Assembly (NCBI RefSeq): GCF_001544355.1
Contig: NZ_BCQI01000023.1
Coordinates: 1-43,220, forward strand
DNA length: 43,220 nucleotides
Origin: Alicyclobacillus acidiphilus NBRC 100859
Lineage (GTDB): Bacteria > Bacillota > Bacilli > Alicyclobacillales > Alicyclobacillaceae
Direction of reading: 5' to 3'
Shown here: piece by piece, positions 7,381 to 15,757 of the stretch
Layout of the letters: each line of letters starts with the position of its first letter
Position numbering within the stretch: position 1 is the stretch's first letter
The notes under the pieces: model-generated
The model's database searches: none
Seen by the model: only the letters and a program-made list of their open reading frames with translations
What the model was told of the DNA's origin: nothing
Made by a program: the position numbers and the translations under genes

Positions 7381-9723
7381 TTAGTCGAATTCCGTGCTCT
7401 TCCACTGATCGTCGACGAACAAGACCGTGTTATCGTACATCTGGTGGTAGAACGGATTCGTACTTTGATAAGCGGGAATCAATCCTTTGGAATTGAGGTA
7501 CCACGTCTTCATCGTGTTCCCCTCATAACCGTAGACGTTGCCGCCTGTAAAATAGTCATAGAACCGATCCTGCGCCTTCTGCGCGGTAGCTTCCGAGGTG
7601 GACATCGTGTTGTACGGCTGCTCCATCTCGAGGCCCATGTGGTAATAAATCGCCATGCTCGCAACGGATCCGAGGCGCGCGGCGGCGTCGATGTTGTAAT
7701 TGAATGCAACCCCCGCCTGACTGGTCACGTCGTCGAATCCAAGCTGTTCCCAATTGGCGATGCCAACAGCGCCATAGTACGGGATCCAGAAGAATTTCAT
7801 GCCGTCCTGATGGACCATGTCGGCGGTCGCTTGAATCAGTTCAGCATCGAGTGGCAGATTCGGCTGCATCGACTCCGGTTCCCAGTAGAACCCGGCGAGT
7901 TGCAAGTTGGACAATCCGGCGTTCTTCCAATCGCTGAGGACCTGCTGCATGAACCAGCGAATGGCTTTCACTTTATTGATGGTCGATTGGACCTGGCCGA
8001 CGTCGTCCGGGTTCAGGTCGAGACTTTGCCCAGAAGAGTCGATCGCGCCAAAGTCGCTCGGATTATTGTTCAGACCCGGGATCGTGATGACGACCTTCTC
8101 CTTGAAGTTGGGGTCGTTCAATTGTTGCTTGATGTTGCCCACGGCTTGGTTGAGCGCTGAAAGTTCGAGGTTGGGAGAGAACAGATCAGTCAGCCACGAT
8201 GACCATCCTGCTGCCGTCTCTGGCGTAGCCGACGAATATTCTCCGAACAAGGTTCCGTCGAACAACCAGCCGGTTGGCTTGCCGCTCGGATCCTCTTGCG
8301 CGATCATCGGCAAGAAATCGCTCTCGCTCCACTCGCCTTCGCTGCCGTTTGCGCCCGTGTAGACAATCTGCATGTTATGGATACCGGCCGTCCCTGGATC
8401 GGCTGCAGTCAAGTAGCCCGGTTGCGGTGTCCAATTGGACAATGCGCCAGGGAGTTCCGCGGCACCTTGGGCGAGACCCAGTTGAGCCAGTTGCGCGAGC
8501 GACTGAGCGGTCGAAGGTCCTTGCGGGCCCGAAGGTCCCGACGGCGAAGCGAATGTCGAGACAGTTTGCAATAGATTGGGCAGTCCGGGTGCGTTCGGAT
8601 CGACCAGCCAATCGCTGCCCATCGTCTCCGTCAATGCTTGGCCGGGCAGCGGCGGTAACGGAGAAGAGGTTGCGCCTGATCCCGTTGGCCCACCGCCCCC
8701 GTACACAGATTGCGTGGTGGACGGACCTTGCGGATTGACATACACCGATGCCGCTGTCGAAAGCGACCCGCTGCCGCTGTAGACGGATTGCGTGGTTGAG
8801 ACCGTCGTACCGCCATCCGCAGATTGTGACGGAATGCCAAAGACCGAAAATTCGTCAAGGAAGGAATAGACCTTGTCGGTGAATTGGGCCCGCACGTATT
8901 GCGCAGTGACGTGCGTGTCCAATGTGTAAGGCTGCGATTGCGGTGTGTAACTGCCTCCGCCTTGCCCCGACCAGACGGTGCCAAGCTTGTGCCAGGCATG
9001 TCCATCATTCGAAACGTAGTACGTTACACTGTCAGGGAAATCGATGCCCGCGCCGAGATTCTGCAGAAAGTCGAGCGAAAGGCGGCGGATGGGCTGGGCA
9101 CTGCCGAGATCGACCACGACGCTGCGCCCACCCTGACGCAGCAGGCCGACCCACCCCTTGTCCGAATAGCTCAGAGAAGCAAATTGGCCGTCCGTGAGTT
9201 GGCCCGTGTTGGCGTACGCGGACTCATCCTGGCCGAACAGCTGATCCGGCCATTGCGTGCCGATGGTGTACGGCTTGCCAAGCGCGATGTCTGGAAGCGT
9301 GTTCGGCGACGACTGTTTCGGTGCACTGCTGGCGATGCTGCTCGGAGACATGATGGTGTTGCTCGTTGCTGTGGTGTCGTCGCTGCTGGACGATCCGCTG
9401 GAACTGCCTGAGCCGCTCGCCGATCCGGTCCCGGAACTATCGTTGTCCGGCGCCTGTGGATACTCAGTTCTCGGCCCCGGTACCGGGATGGACATGTTGG
9501 GCGGCAAGTACGGGTAATCGTTCGGATCGTTTGGATCTGCCCCTGGGCGCAATACGTCACTTGAAGCACCCATCAGATTTTGGTCCGCGTCACTGGACGA
9601 CGCCGCGCTGGAACTCGACGAGCTGGTTGTTCCGCCAGTTGTGTCCGCATAAGCCACACCAACCGGCAGTTCAAAACACAGCAAGGCAAGTGCCGCCACG
9701 GACGTCATAGCGATTTTACGCAA
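7381..9723 (-). CDS. Secreted discoidin-like + DUF4855 protein
   Basis: 780 residues, exported. A signal peptide (KIAMTSVAALALLCFELPVG ... AYA) is followed by a Ser/Gly/Asp-rich linker, then a discoidin (F5/8 type C)-like domain from about LPDIALGKPYTIG to VYSFLDEFSVFG. Its core reads VVVDLGSAQPIRRLSLDFLQ and YYVSNDGHAWHKL. A second linker carries repeats TTQSVYSGS / TTQSVYGGG / TAQSLA. The C-terminal half is a DUF4855 domain (HNMQIVYTG ... GWLFDGTLFGEY ... LAGFYWEPESM ... FFWIPYYGAVGIANW ... YYHMGLEMEQ), a TIM-barrel-like glycosidase-related family. TTG 9723 is chosen because GAGGAGGT lies 7 bp upstream. Probably a carbohydrate-binding and perhaps carbohydrate-degrading cell-surface protein; enzymatic activity is not established. 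Confidence 0.85.
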   Translation of the reverse strand: MRKIAMTSVAALALLCFELPVGVAYADTTGGTTSSSSSSAASSSDADQNLMGASSDVLRPGADPNDPNDYPYLPPNMSIPVPGPRTEYPQAPDNDSSGTGSASGSGSSSGSSSSDDTTATSNTIMSPSSIASSAPKQSSPNTLPDIALGKPYTIGTQWPDQLFGQDESAYANTGQLTDGQFASLSYSDKGWVGLLRQGGRSVVVDLGSAQPIRRLSLDFLQNLGAGIDFPDSVTYYVSNDGHAWHKLGTVWSGQGGGSYTPQSQPYTLDTHVTAQYVRAQFTDKVYSFLDEFSVFGIPSQSADGGTTVSTTQSVYSGSGSLSTAASVYVNPQGPSTTQSVYGGGGPTGSGATSSPLPPLPGQALTETMGSDWLVDPNAPGLPNLLQTVSTFASPSGPSGPQGPSTAQSLAQLAQLGLAQGAAELPGALSNWTPQPGYLTAADPGTAGIHNMQIVYTGANGSEGEWSESDFLPMIAQEDPSGKPTGWLFDGTLFGEYSSATPETAAGWSSWLTDLFSPNLELSALNQAVGNIKQQLNDPNFKEKVVITIPGLNNNPSDFGAIDSSGQSLDLNPDDVGQVQSTINKVKAIRWFMQQVLSDWKNAGLSNLQLAGFYWEPESMQPNLPLDAELIQATADMVHQDGMKFFWIPYYGAVGIANWEQLGFDDVTSQAGVAFNYNIDAAARLGSVASMAIYYHMGLEMEQPYNTMSTSEATAQKAQDRFYDYFTGGNVYGYEGNTMKTWYLNSKGLIPAYQSTNPFYHQMYDNTVLFVDDQWKSTEFD

Positions 9724-9886
9724 ATAGACGACCTCCTCAGATTGCTTTCGGGGCAATTTTTCTCAGGTGTGCAGCACGGCGGATATTGCCTCCATTCGCA
9801 CAGAAGATAGCATATAGATTCTGTCGAATGCTCGGGGTTTCTGTCGGTACGCCATATTCTTTCCGAGAATGCTGCGAAAAACGCTG

Positions 9887-10603
9887 TTAGGCCCGGCGAA
9901 TTCGCAGATATTCGGTTGCCATCAGCAGAAAGCGAAAGGGTGTCGGAACGAAATCGACTTCCACGTTCGGGTGAGCCCGTCCCACAACCTCCAGTACGCG
10001 ATCCAGCGCAGGATACCGCGTCCGGGCGAGCGTCGACAGAGGATACAGACGGATTTCGCCGCCAGGTTGCAGCAATCGAATCAGCGTTTGGATGCTCGCG
10101 ATGTGAAAGTCGGGATCGAACTGCGAGTCGTAAAGAAAGAGAAAGTGGCTTGAAACAATGAGGGAGAACGTTTCGTCGGGAAACGGAAGATTGGGCAGCG
10201 AGGCTGATACGTAGCGATGTCGCTGGTCGGATCGGCCGTAGTCGTCTACGAACCTGGCCAACGAATCGGCGCGGATCTGTTCGTGCCTATCCAACGAGCC
10301 ATAATAGCTCCAGTCGTACACGTCCAGAAGTCCCTCCAACTTACCAGTTGCTTCTCGGCGATTGGCTTCGCCATGTTCCGCAATGGCTTCGGGGGAATGG
10401 GCATACAGGGGATCTGCCGCGATCACGTCGCAGCCTTGTTTGCAAGCATCCGCGACGAACGAAGACGCTCCGCCCGCGACATCGAGAATTCGTCCGCGAC
10501 GGAGGATATCAGGTGTCAATTGGAACATGTCGACGTATTCTTGGAAGGATCGGCACGTCATTGCGACGCCGTGTTGCACGTACTGCTTGTCGTTTGCAGG
10601 CAT
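9887..10603 (-). CDS. Class I SAM-dependent methyltransferase
   Basis: 238 residues with a Rossmann methyltransferase core: motif I GRILDVAGGASSFVADAC (residues 37-54), DVIAADPLY (motif II acidic residue), LPNLPFPDETFSLIVSSHFLF (motif IV) and LLQPGGEIRLYPL (motif VI). AGGAGAG lies about 11 bp before the ATG. The substrate cannot be deduced; the N-terminal CRSFQEYVDMFQL region resembles small-molecule methyltransferases. A stretch with the regulatory region of the upstream genes follows. Confidence 0.87.
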   Translation of the reverse strand: MPANDKQYVQHGVAMTCRSFQEYVDMFQLTPDILRRGRILDVAGGASSFVADACKQGCDVIAADPLYAHSPEAIAEHGEANRREATGKLEGLLDVYDWSYYGSLDRHEQIRADSLARFVDDYGRSDQRHRYVSASLPNLPFPDETFSLIVSSHFLFLYDSQFDPDFHIASIQTLIRLLQPGGEIRLYPLSTLARTRYPALDRVLEVVGRAHPNVEVDFVPTPFRFLLMATEYLRIRRA

Positions 10604-10678
10604 AGTGATGCCACTCTCCTCATCTCAACTGACTCAACTGAACTCGGCTCAAGTACCTCATCTTCGACGACAGACAAC

Positions 10679-10738
10679 CGGGCTGGCGTCGCCGCTTAAG
10701 CAGGAGTATACGCAAGAAGCGCTGGTTCCGCCAGCCCG
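10679..10738 (-). terminator. Long inverted repeat after the oxidoreductase gene
   Basis: CGGGCTGGCG (10679-10688) is the perfect complement of CGCCAGCCCG (10729-10738), about 9 bp past the stop of the Gfo/Idh gene. The 40-base loop is long, so termination is only one possibility. Confidence 0.4.
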
Positions 10739-10746
10739 AATCATCG

Positions 10747-11739
10747 TTAGCCCAGCTCGACGCGCTTATGTTCGTCCATGGACTCGAAGCACGCGTCGAT
10801 CACGCGCATATTGGCCACTGCGTCCGCTGGATCGAACAACAGCGGTTCGCCGTCGAGCACACTGCGAGCGAACTGCTCGGCCTGCAGCGTGTAGGTGTTC
10901 AGTGGTTCGAACGTCTCTTGCCGCTCGCCGTCGCCTGTGATCACGGAGAACGTGGGATCGCCGACGAAGGCGCTCGGCAGCTCGATGCGACCGTCGGTGC
11001 CCAGGATTTCGATCCGGTTGCGAAAAGCCGCCCACATACCGCAGTCAAACGTCAGGGCGACGTCGCCGGGGAACTCGACGAGGCCAGAGGCCATCATGTC
11101 GACGTGATCGTGCTGAGGCGAACGGAAGCCTTGCACCGTCACGGCGATTGGCTCCGTGCCAAAGATGAGCCGCGCGGCGCTGATGGGGTAGCAGCCGACG
11201 TCGTAGATGGAACCTCCGCCCCAGTCGCGGCGATAGCGGACGTTGTCGTGATCGGCGGCGTTGTTGAATGTGAACGATCCGTTCATCCCGCGCAATTGGC
11301 CGATCTCGCCGGATGCTATCACGTCAAGCACCTTGCGGTACCGCGGATGGTGGCGATACATGAACGCCTCGGCGAGCTTGACGCCGGCCTTCTCACAAGC
11401 GTCGACCATCTCCTGCGCCTCGGCCGCGTCGAGTGCAAGCGGTTTCTCGCAGAGGACGTGTTTGCCCGCCTCGGCGGCCCGGATCGTCCATTCCTTGTGC
11501 AGGTGGTTCGGCAACGGAATGTACACCGCGTCGATAGTCTCGTCGCTTAGCAACGCTTCGTATGATCCATACGACGTCGGGATGCCGAGCGCGTTCGCGG
11601 TCTCTCGCGCCTTCTCCTCGCTGCGGCTCGCGATGGCGACGACTTCTCCATTGTTCGAGCCTTGAATTCCAGGAATGACACTCCGGATGGCGATGCCTGC
11701 GCAGCCGAGGACGCCCCAACGCAATTTGCGATTGATCAT
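10747..11739 (-). CDS. Gfo/Idh/MocA family NAD(P)-dependent oxidoreductase
   Basis: 330 residues. The N-terminal Rossmann fold has LRWGVLGCAGIAIRSVIPGI (GxxGxA-type motif) and VVAIASRSEEKAR. The family signature EKPLALDAAEAQEMVDACEKAGVKL contains the conserved Lys of CEKP, and the C-terminal domain has GGGSIYDVGCYPISAARL with the conserved D-x-x-x-Y/H. It probably oxidises or dehydrogenates a sugar or cyclitol; the substrate is unknown. The frame is open a further 222 bp, but the family start is ATG 11739, and the upstream part overlaps the MFS gene. It lies 55 bp downstream of the MFS exporter gene and is likely in the same transcription unit. Confidence 0.92.
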   Translation of the reverse strand: MINRKLRWGVLGCAGIAIRSVIPGIQGSNNGEVVAIASRSEEKARETANALGIPTSYGSYEALLSDETIDAVYIPLPNHLHKEWTIRAAEAGKHVLCEKPLALDAAEAQEMVDACEKAGVKLAEAFMYRHHPRYRKVLDVIASGEIGQLRGMNGSFTFNNAADHDNVRYRRDWGGGSIYDVGCYPISAARLIFGTEPIAVTVQGFRSPQHDHVDMMASGLVEFPGDVALTFDCGMWAAFRNRIEILGTDGRIELPSAFVGDPTFSVITGDGERQETFEPLNTYTLQAEQFARSVLDGEPLLFDPADAVANMRVIDACFESMDEHKRVELG

Positions 11740-11794
11740 ATGTTCCAAAACCCCTTCCCATAAAATCGATGTCGAGCTGTGAAGCGTGATCGGA

Positions 11795-13042
11795 TCAATC
11801 CAGGACTTTCTGGGACCCTGTTTGATCCAGCGTGCGAAAGGCTTTCCACCCAAATCCGCACAAGCCAACGACGATGGTGACAATGCCGCACACGACAAAA
11901 ATCGTCGGCGCAGATGCGACAGGAAGCAACAATCCGGTACACCACGCACCCAATGGAACACCTGCGACGTTCATCATCTGAGACACGCCGAACACGCGAC
12001 CTTGCATCTCTCTCGGCGCCAGATGCTGGATGGCCGTCGGCGCCAGCGATCCCCACGGCGCATACGTCAATCCGCCAACCAGCATCCACATGACGGTCTG
12101 CCAAAGCGAATGCGTGCCAAACGCGACGGCGCACGAGACGATCCCCCACGCCACGATGATGGCGGCCAGCGACGGGGCGATGCGGTACGGCCACGATCTC
12201 GACGAACAAACGATGCCTCCCGCGAACGCGCCCGCGGCGAAAGCGAGCCAGATCAATCCCAGGGAAGCCGAGCCGCCCAGGTTCTGTTTCGCCAAGAGCG
12301 GGAGCAGCACTTCAAACGGCCCATACAAAAAGTTGAAGAGAAATGTGAGAACACCCAGTGCCAGAAGCGGCGGCGTGCGCCACATATACCTCGCGCCCTC
12401 AAGCAACTGCTGGAGCGGGGCGTCGACGGATTTGGCGCCGCCGCGGACATCCCGGATGGACAGCATCATGAATCCGAGAATCAGGAACGTGGCCGCATCG
12501 ACATACAACAGCACTTTCGATCCGACGACGGCAATCAATACCCCGCCCAAGCCGGGGCCAGTCAGGAACGCGATTTCCCAGACAGTTTGGCTGAGAAAGT
12601 TCGCCTGCGCGAGTTTCTCTCTCGGGATCAAGTCTGCGATCAACGGTCCAACACCAGTCATGTCGAACGATACAATCATGCCCCCGAGCAGAATCAGAGC
12701 GTAGGTAATGGCAAGCGCATGCGCTCCGAACGTCAGGGTCAAAGTCGGAATGGCCGTAAAAATGCCAGCCATGAGAAAATTCGCGATCGCCATCACGCGT
12801 GTTCGCTCGTAGCGATCCAGCACCACCCCCGCAAACGGCGCCAGCAGAGCCTGCGGCAATTGATAAAGCAGTGTGATGATGCCGACCGATGTCGCACCGC
12901 CGGACAGTTTCATCACGAGCCACACCAGGGATATCCAGCCGACCTGACTGCCAAACGCCGATATCACACTACCCAGCCATCTCTTAGCATATTCAGGGTA
13001 TTCAAACAACAATGCAAAACCTTCGTGGCGCACCAGCCGCAT
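11795..13042 (-). CDS. MFS transporter
   Basis: About 415 residues with the 12-helix major facilitator pattern. Helix 1-2 region: LGSVISAFGSQVGWISLVWLVMKL. The conserved loop 2-3 motif is GVVLDRYERTRVMAIANF, followed by ADLIPREKLAQANFLSQTVWEIAFLTGPGLGG and a symmetric second half with IQHLAPREMQGRVFGVSQMM. This is the MFS group typified by multidrug or macrolide-type exporters (TMS-x-PREKLAxAN motif). Start codons at 13072, 13051 and 13042 are possible; ATG 13042 has GAGGG 9 bp upstream. Leads a probable operon with the Gfo/Idh gene. Confidence 0.88.
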   Translation of the reverse strand: MRLVRHEGFALLFEYPEYAKRWLGSVISAFGSQVGWISLVWLVMKLSGGATSVGIITLLYQLPQALLAPFAGVVLDRYERTRVMAIANFLMAGIFTAIPTLTLTFGAHALAITYALILLGGMIVSFDMTGVGPLIADLIPREKLAQANFLSQTVWEIAFLTGPGLGGVLIAVVGSKVLLYVDAATFLILGFMMLSIRDVRGGAKSVDAPLQQLLEGARYMWRTPPLLALGVLTFLFNFLYGPFEVLLPLLAKQNLGGSASLGLIWLAFAAGAFAGGIVCSSRSWPYRIAPSLAAIIVAWGIVSCAVAFGTHSLWQTVMWMLVGGLTYAPWGSLAPTAIQHLAPREMQGRVFGVSQMMNVAGVPLGAWCTGLLLPVASAPTIFVVCGIVTIVVGLCGFGWKAFRTLDQTGSQKVLD

Positions 13043-13159
13043 GCCGAACATCCCTCGTCTTTCTTGCGCCAAGTATAGCAGATTCCAACGTTGGTCACCG
13101 GAATGTCAACGAGGGGTGCAAACTGTGAATTCCTTGTCGGACTTGCTGTTCTTGCAAAC

Positions 13160-13317
13160 ATGGATAACAAAGCGGTTTGGCCTGATGGCGCTTTTCGCAA
13201 CCGTTGAAACCTGCCGATCCCGCCCTGCCCATGATAGTGCAACTGGTGACCGAACAGGGCGGCGAGATCGACCATACCGCGTTTGTGAAGGTGGACAAGC
13301 CGCTGCGACCCGAGTGA
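13160..13317 (+). pseudogene. Possible gene remnant in the MFS-mraY intergenic region
   Basis: Two adjacent frames read like one protein. In one, ATG 13160 gives MDNKAVWPDGAFRNR and then a stop; in the next, from about 13186, the text continues ...PLKPADPALPMIVQLVT and EIDHTAFVKVDKPLRPE with a stop at 13315. A single frameshift near 13200 would join them. I do not recognise the family. The rest of 13043-13642 shows no supportable gene, only the leader of the mraY-type gene. Confidence 0.3.
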
Positions 13318-13642
13318 GCCGGAGCGGCGTGGCGAGTGGTAACGAAAGCCCAAAGAACGACTGGCCACACCCTCGGCATAGGATGATCAGGTCGCACCCG
13401 CTATGCGTGCCGTGCCGCAGGATCGACAGGCATGGCCTGCCATTGAATTCACGCCGTTCACAGACAAAATTCACCCAACGCCCATGGGACATGGTAGACT
13501 TGTTGTGCAATCCATTCACAATTCATGCGTCCCCAACATCCACACCCGCTCCTTGTCCGGCTTGGAATCAACGAGAGAGTTCTATCCTCCACGGACAAGC
13601 ATATGTAGTGGGTAGAAGATACACGGTGAAGGAGGTTCCCGC

Positions 13643-14593
13643 GTGCCTGCTATCGTCCCTGCCCTAGTCGCCTTTGTTCTCGTCATGGCCCTCATCCCGC
13701 TGCAAACGCGGCTGTCCCGAGCATACGGAGTCGTTCAGCCCATCCGCCAGGAACTGCCGCCGGACCAGCAGAAAAAACGCGGTACGCCTCTGATGGGCGG
13801 CTTGGTCTTTCTGCTCGGTGCACTCGTCACTTGGTGGGTCCAGCAATCGACCATCGCAGGCTTTTTATCCATTGCCTTCTTCGCCTTCGCACTGATCGGT
13901 TTCCTCGACGACTTCAAAAAAGCCTACACGAAATCTCCCGACGGTATCTCCGCGCGTTCAAAACTCTGGATGCAGATTGTCGTCACCGGCGGAGCGCTGT
14001 ATTTCCTGATGAGTCACAATATGGTGGAATCCGTCCTGCACGTCACGAGAAATGTCACAGTGGACATCCCCGTCGCCGTCTTCGTCATTGGCGTAGGCCT
14101 CATTGTCATCGGCTCGACCAACGCCATCAACTTCACGGACGGCCTGGATGGCCTTCTTTCCGTCTGCGCCATCCCCACTTACTTTTTCTTCTTCGCGATC
14201 TCGCACGAAACAGACGTCCGCGCCTTCTGCCTCGTCATGATCGCGTGTCTGCTCGGCTTCCTGTTCTACAATCGATATCCAGCCCGCATCATTATGGGAG
14301 ACACCGGATCCATGGCAATCGGCGGCACGCTCGCCCTGCTCGCCGTCATCGAACATGTCCTGATTCTCCTGCCGATCCTGTTCCTCGTCTACATCGCGGA
14401 AATCCTCTCGGTCATCATCCAAGTGTCCTATTTCAAGCGCACCGGCAAGCGAATCTTCCGCATGTCTCCCATCCACTATCACTTCAGCCTGAAATATGGA
14501 TGGAACGAGAATACCATCGTCATCGTGTTCGGCGGCGTCTCGTGGGCGTGCTCGCTGCTCTGCCTGGGATACTACGACCTGTTGATGAAGTGA
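13643..14593 (+). CDS. mraY: MraY-type phospho-MurNAc-pentapeptide transferase
   Basis: A 316-residue polytopic membrane enzyme of the UDP-sugar:polyprenyl-phosphate transferase family. Catalytic motifs are complete: KRGTPLMGG, D89/D90 in FLDDFKK, the NAINFTDGLDGL loop (160-171), D220 in MGDTGSMAIGG, and the MraY-specific end RIFRMSPIHYHFSL. This last motif argues for MraY (lipid I synthesis at the inner leaflet) rather than WecA/TagO. The usual HHH is HYH (278-280). GTG 13643 follows AAGGAGG. It is not next to mur, fts or other division genes, so it is probably a second, dispersed copy. The G+C-rich repeat island follows immediately. Confidence 0.88.
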   Translation: MPAIVPALVAFVLVMALIPLQTRLSRAYGVVQPIRQELPPDQQKKRGTPLMGGLVFLLGALVTWWVQQSTIAGFLSIAFFAFALIGFLDDFKKAYTKSPDGISARSKLWMQIVVTGGALYFLMSHNMVESVLHVTRNVTVDIPVAVFVIGVGLIVIGSTNAINFTDGLDGLLSVCAIPTYFFFFAISHETDVRAFCLVMIACLLGFLFYNRYPARIIMGDTGSMAIGGTLALLAVIEHVLILLPILFLVYIAEILSVIIQVSYFKRTGKRIFRMSPIHYHFSLKYGWNENTIVIVFGGVSWACSLLCLGYYDLLMK

Positions 14594-14610
14594 ATGGACG
14601 AAGGCGGTAG

Positions 14611-14670
14611 GGTGGCACGGGTGGCACGGGTGGCACGGGTGGCACGGGTGGCACGGGTGGCGCGGGTGGC
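14611..14670. repeat. 9-bp minisatellite, about 6.7 copies (GGTGGCACG)
   Basis: GGTGGCACG repeats without gaps from 14611, with one change to GGTGGCGCG in the sixth copy. It leads straight into the first composite palindrome unit, 17 bp after the mraY-type stop. Confidence 0.9.
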
Positions 14671-14880
14671 AACCGATTAAGCGGCCCTCCGCCGCTTATT
14701 TCACACATGTCCGCCGAATCGATGCGGATAAGCGGCCCAGAGCCGCTTATCAACCACACCACTGCCCGATTTCGGCCGATCCCCCCACAATAAGCCTTCC
14801 TGGGCAGCTTATTCGGCACTTCTCTGCCGATTCGACACGTTTAAGCGGCCCACGGCCGCTTATTTCCGCGCACCCGCCGC
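14668..14880. repeat. Composite palindrome unit, copy 1
   Basis: About 213 bp present twice (copy 2 at 14964) with only a few differences. It holds four hairpins: 14678-14698 (TAAGCGGC/GCCGCTTA, loop CCTCC), 14727-14751 (GATAAGCGGC/GCCGCTTATC), 14789-14813 (AATAAGC/GCTTATT) and 14842-14862 (TAAGCGGCC/GGCCGCTTA, loop CAC). No convincing coding. The stems share the (T)AAGCGGC core with loops that differ, as in REP/BIME clusters. Confidence 0.9.
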
Positions 14881-14909
14881 GCGACAGCCGATCACGCCGG
14901 GACGCGCGT

Positions 14910-14963
14910 GGCACGGACGGCACGGACGGCACGGACGGCACGGACGGCACGGACGGCACGGAC
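14910..14963. repeat. 9-bp minisatellite, 6 exact copies (GGCACGGAC)
   Basis: Six perfect copies of GGCACGGAC. It takes the same place before copy 2 as the first minisatellite does before copy 1. Relative to that one (GGCACGGGT in register), the unit has a fixed change of the last two bases. Confidence 0.92.
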
Positions 14964-15177
14964 GGCAACCGATTAAGCGGCCCTCCGCCGCTTATTTCAC
15001 ACATTTCCGCCGAATCGATGCGGATAAGCGGCCTAAAGCCGCTTATCAACCACACCACTGCCCGATTTCGGCCGATCCCCCCCACATTAAGCCTTCCTGG
15101 GCAGCTTATTCGGCACTTCTCTGCCGATTCGACACGTTTAAGCGGCCCACGGCCGCTTATTCCGCGCACCCGCCGCA
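14964..15177. repeat. Composite palindrome unit, copy 2
   Basis: Repeats 14668-14880 with a 296-bp offset. The same four hairpins are present. Loops and a few bases differ: in the second hairpin CTAAA replaces CCAGA in the loop, while the stem is conserved. There is one added C in the C-run. Confidence 0.9.
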
Positions 15178-15205
15178 CCCGCCGCACCCGCCGCACCCGC
15201 CGCAC
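15166..15205. repeat. 9-bp minisatellite, about 4.4 copies (GCACCCGCC)
   Basis: GCACCCGCC repeated after copy 2. In copy 1 the corresponding place has a single copy, so the expansion happened after or independently of the duplication. Confidence 0.88.
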
Positions 15206-15232
15206 GACCGCCAGATCGCAGCCTCGGCTAGG

Positions 15233-15757
15233 CTACAGAGTTCTCCCAATGAAATTGGCGGACACGGGCTGCAAGCCGAGTTCCCTCGCCCATACGGACA
15301 ATTGCCCAACATGGTGAATCTCGTGCGCAATGACATGGCGCACGACTTCGCCGTATGTAAAGACGTCTCCTGGATTCCAGTGCACCTCAATCGTCTTGTC
15401 TTCCCACTGCGGAGTCCACTGTTCAATGAACGGTGTCAATTCGGTCCGAAACTCATTCGACAAGCGGCGGAGCTTGGCCACGGTCATGTAATCCTCAAAC
15501 CTCGGCTTTGGATCCGGCTTGCCCGCCAACGCTCCAATCCAACTCCCCTCCGCGTCGACCACGTGAAACAGGGTGTACAGAATACTGCCTACCCCGCCAA
15601 CCCGCGCTCGGATGAGCTCATCAAAGGAGACTTGCTCGCACCATGCAAACCATTCATCTCGCACCTGCCAGTTGTACTTGAAGAACGCGATCACCGTTCC
15701 ATCCCCTGTCTCCGCTGTTATGTCCGACGTCGCCCCCGCCGCACCCGCCACATCCAT
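15233..15757 (-). CDS. DinB family protein
   Basis: 174 residues of the DinB/YfiT four-helix family, cytoplasmic metal-binding proteins. Typical features: FFKYNWQVRDEWFAWCEQV, TLFHVVDAEGSWI with the first His, and the helix VVRHVIAHEIHHVGQLSVWAREL carrying the other two metal His residues. The ATG at 15757 overlaps the stop of the upstream GNAT gene by one base (TAATG), which favours it. The first 20 residues, however, are Gly/Ala-rich (DVAGAAGAT), precede the conserved domain and come from DNA resembling the nearby GC-rich repeat. An alternative GTG lies at 15694. The reaction is unknown; some family members are thiol-dependent transferases. Confidence 0.85.
   Translation of the reverse strand: MDVAGAAGATSDITAETGDGTVIAFFKYNWQVRDEWFAWCEQVSFDELIRARVGGVGSILYTLFHVVDAEGSWIGALAGKPDPKPRFEDYMTVAKLRRLSNEFRTELTPFIEQWTPQWEDKTIEVHWNPGDVFTYGEVVRHVIAHEIHHVGQLSVWARELGLQPVSANFIGRTL

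Noticed and set aside
10747-11961. Long N-terminal extension of the Gfo/Idh protein
   Set aside because: The extra 74 residues overlap the MFS gene and precede the standard Rossmann start at 11739.
11786-13078. 430-codon frame on the plus strand
   Set aside because: Antisense to the MFS transporter; composition dominated by Arg, Gln and His.
13041-13667. 208-codon plus-strand frame across the MFS-mraY gap
   Set aside because: Overlaps the mraY start and the MFS start, Arg/Ser/Pro-rich, no domain; another frame in the same place looks more protein-like.
14520-15205. Frames with RRVRRVRR or VPPVPPVPP repeats
   Set aside because: They arise from the 9-bp minisatellites; no ribosome site or conserved domain.
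14611-15205. CRISPR array
   Set aside because: The repeats are contiguous or palindromic without unique spacers of constant size, and no cas gene is near.
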